Shown: piece after piece, positions 60,437 to 64,000 of the stretch
Layout: each line of letters begins with the position of its first letter
How positions within the stretch are numbered: the first letter of the stretch is position 1
From: Fibrobacter succinogenes
GTDB taxonomy: Bacteria > Fibrobacterota > Fibrobacteria > Fibrobacterales > Fibrobacteraceae
Length of the DNA: 64,000 nt
Reading direction: 5' to 3'
Assembly: GCF_902779965.1 (NCBI RefSeq)
Contig: NZ_CACZDK010000001.1
Coordinates: 62,001 to 126,000 of the forward strand
The notes under the pieces: model-generated
The model's input: the letters and a program-made list of their open reading frames with translations, nothing else
What the model was told of the DNA's origin: nothing
The model's database searches: none
Made by a program: the position numbers and the translations under genes

Positions 60437-62068
60437 ATGGATTTTAAGAAAATTATTCCCTTTTTATCATCTTTCTTTCTTTTTGCTGGCGTAAGCGGTT
60501 CTATGGCTGCTTCGCCGGTGATTGAACCCGAACGCACGTTCAATTTGCGGACGCTCGAAACGGCACCGATGCTGTTCGAGTACCACCGACAGACGGTTGG
60601 AAACGAGCGCCAGTATTTTACCTACCCGCGTAGGGATACGACGTTCCGCAAGAACTTCGTGAAGACTGAAGGGAATGCGCTCTTGTACTATGATAACTTG
60701 CGCGGCGCAGGTATTTTAGGCAACGGACTCCAGTTCAAATGCGACTCTGCGGATACCGCTTGTGCGGCAAAGGCAACTGCTCTTGAAAATGCCATTCCGC
60801 GTGCTGCTATTGCGGCAAGCATTGTCGGTGGTATTGATTATCGCGGTGGCGAGCATATCAACGATGTGGATCATAGTAGCAGCAGGGTGGGGAAGACTGC
60901 CGGCGACACGATTTGGCCGGGAATTGACGGGGGCCTTTATGTGCGTGGCTTTGTTGATTCTGTTGACTTCGTTTTGGATGCCCGTATTTATAGTGAAGGT
61001 CATTCTGCGAAAAGGCCTCGCTCTTTTGACCGGGAATTTTTGGAAATTCAAAATGATGATAAAAAGTCCGGTGCAGACTACACAAGCTATGCTCGTTATC
61101 GTACGCATTTTGCGTTTAACTACGATTGGCTGCGTCTAGACTTTGGCCGTGACGTGATGCATTGGGGCCCTGGTTATTACAACAACCTCTCATTAAACCA
61201 GTTTGCGATTCCGTACAATATGATGAGCTTGGACTTGATGATTGGTCCTTTGCGCGTGATGAGTTTTTATGCGGACTTGCGTATTTATAGTAGCATGGAT
61301 CTTCGAAATAAGGATAGTACGCGAAATCTCTTTGGTCACCGCTACGAACTTGCTGTAGGGAACGCTACGTTTGGTATTAGTGAACTTACGGTACTTCATG
61401 ATGATATGAAACCATGGCTGTTTGTTCCGACGGCTCCGCTGTTCATGGAAAAAGGGAATTATGCGGAATCCAGCAACAATGGTTCAATATCTTTTGATTT
61501 CAACTACCGCTTGTTTAATTCTGTTCGTCTTTATACAGAATTTTTCTTGGACGATATGGATTCGCCGATTAGCCTAATCAGAAATGACAATATCGAAGCG
61601 AAGTGGGCTTGGATGGCGGGTTTCCAAGCAGGGCATGATTTTTATATCAAGGGGCATAAGCTTGAAACGGGAACGATTTTTGAATATGCCCGTGTAGAAC
61701 CTTATGTTTATACGCATTTTAAAAAGAATACCGCTCAAGTGGCTCACTTAGGTTATCCGCTTGGAAATCAGGGCGGGCCGAACAGCCGCACGATTGACTG
61801 GAATCTCTTTGCTCGCTTGGATGGTCACATTTTTGCATCGGTCCGTCAGACTTGGTTCTGGAAAGGGACTGATTATGGCAGTTCCGTGAACGATACGACT
61901 CCGGATTCGGGTCATATGTTAAAGCATAAGAGCTTTTTGAAGGGTGCTAAGCTCAAGTATTCGCTCACTCCTGCAATCAGCTATGACGGACAGCGTTTCT
62001 CGTTTATGGGCGAGTTGACATTGATTGACGACCGTAAAACCTACATCCGCGCCGGATTCAAATTCTAG
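60437..62068 (+). CDS. Wzi-like outer-membrane barrel protein
   Basis: 543 residues; signal peptide to about SMAA (residue 25). The region WLRLDFGRDVMHWGPGYYNNLSLNQFAIPYNMMSLDLMIGPLRVMSFYADL matches the heart of the capsule-assembly Wzi family (GR...WGPG...L.LS...P...). The remaining sequence consists of alternating aromatic strands ending in TYIRAGFKF with terminal phenylalanine. Wzi anchors capsular polysaccharide at the outer membrane; here it could be a surface-glycan barrel. No ribosome binding site; TACATT lies 6 bases before the ATG, a leaderless-like layout. Confidence 0.78.
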   Translation: MDFKKIIPFLSSFFLFAGVSGSMAASPVIEPERTFNLRTLETAPMLFEYHRQTVGNERQYFTYPRRDTTFRKNFVKTEGNALLYYDNLRGAGILGNGLQFKCDSADTACAAKATALENAIPRAAIAASIVGGIDYRGGEHINDVDHSSSRVGKTAGDTIWPGIDGGLYVRGFVDSVDFVLDARIYSEGHSAKRPRSFDREFLEIQNDDKKSGADYTSYARYRTHFAFNYDWLRLDFGRDVMHWGPGYYNNLSLNQFAIPYNMMSLDLMIGPLRVMSFYADLRIYSSMDLRNKDSTRNLFGHRYELAVGNATFGISELTVLHDDMKPWLFVPTAPLFMEKGNYAESSNNGSISFDFNYRLFNSVRLYTEFFLDDMDSPISLIRNDNIEAKWAWMAGFQAGHDFYIKGHKLETGTIFEYARVEPYVYTHFKKNTAQVAHLGYPLGNQGGPNSRTIDWNLFARLDGHIFASVRQTWFWKGTDYGSSVNDTTPDSGHMLKHKSFLKGAKLKYSLTPAISYDGQRFSFMGELTLIDDRKTYIRAGFKF

Positions 62069-62235
62069 ACGATAGGAGTAGACTGTTAACAGTAGGCAGC
62101 CCTTCGACAGGCTCAGGGAACTGATTAGGTTGGTGTGCTTGCCGAACCATGCCGCGATTATAAAACTTTTCACTTTCTACCGACTACTTCCTACTGTCTA
62201 CTAATCACTAACCACTAACCACCAACCACTAGCCT
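62069..62235. repeat. Mosaic repeat plus CTA tract
   Basis: 62078-62168 is the inverted partner of 12236-12330 (CCCTTCGACAGGCTCAGGG, TTGCCGAACCATGCC). 62170-62233 is a CTACTGTCTACTAATCACTAACC-type tract, of which 62208-62231 matches 26876-26899 exactly. Confidence 0.65.
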
Positions 62236-62241
62236 TTGTTT

Positions 62242-63531
62242 ATGAAAAAGCCTGAACTTTTAGCACCTGCGGGTGACCTTGTGCGAATGAAGTATGCGTT
62301 TGCTTATGGTGCAGACGCTGTATATGCAGGGCAACCTGCTTTCTCGTTGCGCGCTCGCGAAAATGGTTTCAAGAACTTGGACGACCTTGCCGAAGGCATC
62401 GCCTATGCGCATGAACATGGCAAAAAGTTTTACCTTACAAGTAACGTCATTCCGCGAAATGTGAAGGTGGAATCGTTCCAAAAGGCTTTGAATGCAGCTT
62501 TGGAACTCAAACCTGATGCGCTTATTGTTGCGGATCCGGGCTTTGTGGGTTGGCTTTTGAAGGAACATCCCGAAACGGAAGTGCATTTGTCTGTGCAGGC
62601 GAATACCACTAACTACTTGGCCGCTTCGTTTTGGAAAAATCTAGGTGTTCGTCGAATTATTTTAAGCCGTGAACTTCGTCTATCTGAAATTTTAGAGATA
62701 AAGAAGCAAGTTCCAGACCTTGAACTGGAAGTGTTCGTCCATGGCGCTGTTTGTATGGCAATGTCTGGCCGTTGCATGCTCTCGAACTGGGTGACGCACC
62801 GTGACGCCAATCAGGGCGCCTGCGATAACAGCTGCCGCATGCCGTATCGTTTGTACGCGAACTCCGGTCCACAGGTTGAGGACTATCGTGAACACGAAGG
62901 CTCGTTTACGCTCCAGCGCACGGATCGCCCTGAACTGGACCCGATTGCGCTCGACGAAGACACTTGGGGAACGTACTTTATGAGTAGTCGCGACCTTTGC
63001 GCCTTGGATGTAATCCCGGAACTTGTGGCGGGCGGGCTTGATTCGTTCAAGATTGAAGGCCGTACGCGCTCGGTTTACTACTTGAGCCAGGTGGTTCGCG
63101 CTTACCGTATGGCTATTGATGCGGTTGCTGCCGGGAATCCGGTGCCCGAAGAAAGCCGCCGTGCAATTCGATTTGTCGATGGGCGAGGCTTTATGCCGGG
63201 ATTCTTGCGTGGTCCCTTGCCGCAGAATTACGAGGCAACGCATGTGGATGCCGAAGGCGGCTGTGTTGCAGCTCAGGTCAAGGATTTTGATGCGGCTACT
63301 GGCGCATGCCTTGTGAACGTGAAGAACCCGTTTTCGATGGATGATACCTTAGAACTCATGACTCCCGACGGAATGAACCCTGTTGAGGTCGAAGAACTAC
63401 TAGATTTTAGGGGCGCTGCCGCTGATAGATTGAATCCGGGAACTGAAGGGCGAGTTTTTCTGGGAAAAAATACCTTAAAAAACGAAAAAAACGCCAAATT
63501 CAGCTTTCTTGTGAAAAAATCGAAGGCTTAG
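62242..63531 (+). CDS. Peptidase U32 family protein
   Basis: 429 residues from ATG 62242. Start PELLAPAGDLVRMKYAFAYGADAVYAGQPAFSLRARENGF, then GKKFYLTSNVIPRN, PDALIVADPGFVGWLLKEHPETEVHLSVQANTTN, ELEVFVHGAVCMAMSGRCMLSNWVTHRDANQGACDNSCRMPY (conserved cysteines, probably iron-sulfur) and FKIEGRTRSVYYLSQVVRAYR. This is the U32 family, now linked to tRNA or rRNA hydroxylation (TrhP/RlhA type) using prephenate-derived chemistry as well as older protease claims. Full length of the TrhP-like members. No ribosome binding site seen. Confidence 0.9.
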   Translation: MKKPELLAPAGDLVRMKYAFAYGADAVYAGQPAFSLRARENGFKNLDDLAEGIAYAHEHGKKFYLTSNVIPRNVKVESFQKALNAALELKPDALIVADPGFVGWLLKEHPETEVHLSVQANTTNYLAASFWKNLGVRRIILSRELRLSEILEIKKQVPDLELEVFVHGAVCMAMSGRCMLSNWVTHRDANQGACDNSCRMPYRLYANSGPQVEDYREHEGSFTLQRTDRPELDPIALDEDTWGTYFMSSRDLCALDVIPELVAGGLDSFKIEGRTRSVYYLSQVVRAYRMAIDAVAAGNPVPEESRRAIRFVDGRGFMPGFLRGPLPQNYEATHVDAEGGCVAAQVKDFDAATGACLVNVKNPFSMDDTLELMTPDGMNPVEVEELLDFRGAAADRLNPGTEGRVFLGKNTLKNEKNAKFSFLVKKSKA

Positions 63532-63559
63532 CAGTGCATTAATAAAATAGATTTGTGTT

Positions 63560-64000
63560 ATGGCTGTCGATGAGGCGACAAAAAAGCAGGACGAGTTAGA
63601 ACTTTATCAAATTGATGATAAAGCTATCGTCCCATTCTTCCAGAAACATCTGGAGGAATTACGGCAGTTCATTCACGATCACGAACACAACAATCTTTGC
63701 TTGTTGGTGTTGCTGAAACAATTTATTCGTACTTACCGCATGCCGTTCAATATGCAGCGCTATATGGAAGTCCAGAGGACTTTTATCCAGCGCTCTTTGC
63801 ACGACAAAATTCAGGACCGCCAGCAGGCGGTAAGCCATTGGATTCAGGAATTTGCAGGCCGGCACCGCAACCGCATGATCCAGCTGCAATGCTTGTATCT
63901 TGATCGCGTTAAGGACCGCTTGCTTCCTGAAATCGAAAAACTGCTCGAAAACCGGATTGACCATCTGCAAGAAAAACTCGGTGAACAAGGTTCTGAACAA
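63560..64000 (+). CDS. Hypothetical protein, 5' part only
   Basis: ATG at 63560 opens a frame of 147 codons that runs through the window end, so the 3' end is missing. Protein begins MAVDEATKKQDELELYQ and is predicted helical: FFQKHLEELRQFIHDHEHNNLCLLVLLKQFIRTYRMPFNMQRYMEVQRTF, then basic QDRQQAVSHWIQEFAGRHRNRMIQLQ and EIEKLLENRIDHLQEKLGEQ, a likely coiled coil. TAAAAT lies 11 bases before the ATG. No family recognised. The opposite-strand open frame over the same bases is a shadow. Confidence 0.65.
   Translation, partial: MAVDEATKKQDELELYQIDDKAIVPFFQKHLEELRQFIHDHEHNNLCLLVLLKQFIRTYRMPFNMQRYMEVQRTFIQRSLHDKIQDRQQAVSHWIQEFAGRHRNRMIQLQCLYLDRVKDRLLPEIEKLLENRIDHLQEKLGEQGSEQ

Noticed and set aside
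63659-64000. Minus-strand open frame at the window end
   Set aside because: The plus strand has an open frame from ATG 63560 to the end with helical, charged protein-like composition; the minus frame is its shadow.

Overview
The window looks like a piece of a Fibrobacter chromosome (F. succinogenes or a close relative). Four features point there: a FISUMP-type 'major paralogous domain' lipoprotein, many secreted proteins and lipoproteins with poly-serine linkers, several secreted proteins ending in a type IX-secretion-like C-terminal domain, and a tmRNA whose tag reads ADENYALAA. The mix of plant-polysaccharide hydrolases with biosynthetic and cell-envelope genes fits a fibre-degrading gut bacterium. 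The assignment rests on recalled family knowledge; no search was run.

Layout. 1-0.6 kb: 3' end of malate dehydrogenase. 0.6-11.8 kb: secreted polysaccharide-degradation block (two tandem jelly-roll-like proteins, three GH43 enzymes aimed at arabinan/arabinoxylan side chains, two lipoproteins). 11.8-16.4 kb: DUF486 membrane protein, DUF4416 protein, glutaminyl cyclase, a SUMF1-like protein with a truncated duplicate, then a tmRNA gene preceded by two tandem structured repeats. 16.5-22 kb: a minus-strand set of two Ser-rich lipoproteins, a radical SAM/SPASM enzyme translationally coupled to one of them, and three outer-membrane barrel-like proteins. 22.1-24.4 kb: acetolactate synthase operon. 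24.8-38.8 kb: MBOAT acyltransferase, SMC, a DXS-like enzyme, TraB/GumN, alpha/beta hydrolase, rhodanese lipoprotein and several hypotheticals. 38.8-46.6 kb: riboflavin genes, with ribD separated from ribE-ribBA-ribH-nusB by a FISUMP lipoprotein flanked by 29-bp direct repeats, a frameshifted Rpn-type nuclease and a hypothetical. 46.6-53.4 kb: DUF2723/TMEM260-like membrane glycosyltransferase, two GT2 enzymes of the polyprenol-phosphate-sugar type and a GT2 fused to a membrane/Rossmann module. 53.4-58.1 kb: Trm112-like protein, a long acidic TPR protein and a PilT-type ATPase. 58.2-64 kb: carbohydrate-binding lipoprotein, Wzi-like barrel, U32 peptidase family protein and a partial hypothetical running off the end.

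Working together: the GH43 enzymes and carbohydrate-binding proteins would trim arabinose-containing hemicellulose or pectin at the cell surface. The riboflavin cluster supplies all the core enzymes from GTP and ribulose-5-phosphate to riboflavin. The glycosyltransferase block is consistent with polyprenol-phosphate-mannose synthesis feeding a membrane O-mannosyltransferase.

The most interesting unexplained signals are (1) a family of multi-hairpin elements whose connecting sequences are conserved while stems change in a compensatory way, two copies of which form the probable 5' leader of the tmRNA; (2) the radical SAM/lipoprotein pair; (3) the 29-bp direct-repeat-bounded lipoprotein next to an Rpn nuclease; (4) the O-mannosylation-like neighbourhood; and (5) frequent -10-like boxes 6-9 bases before start codons that lack a ribosome binding site.
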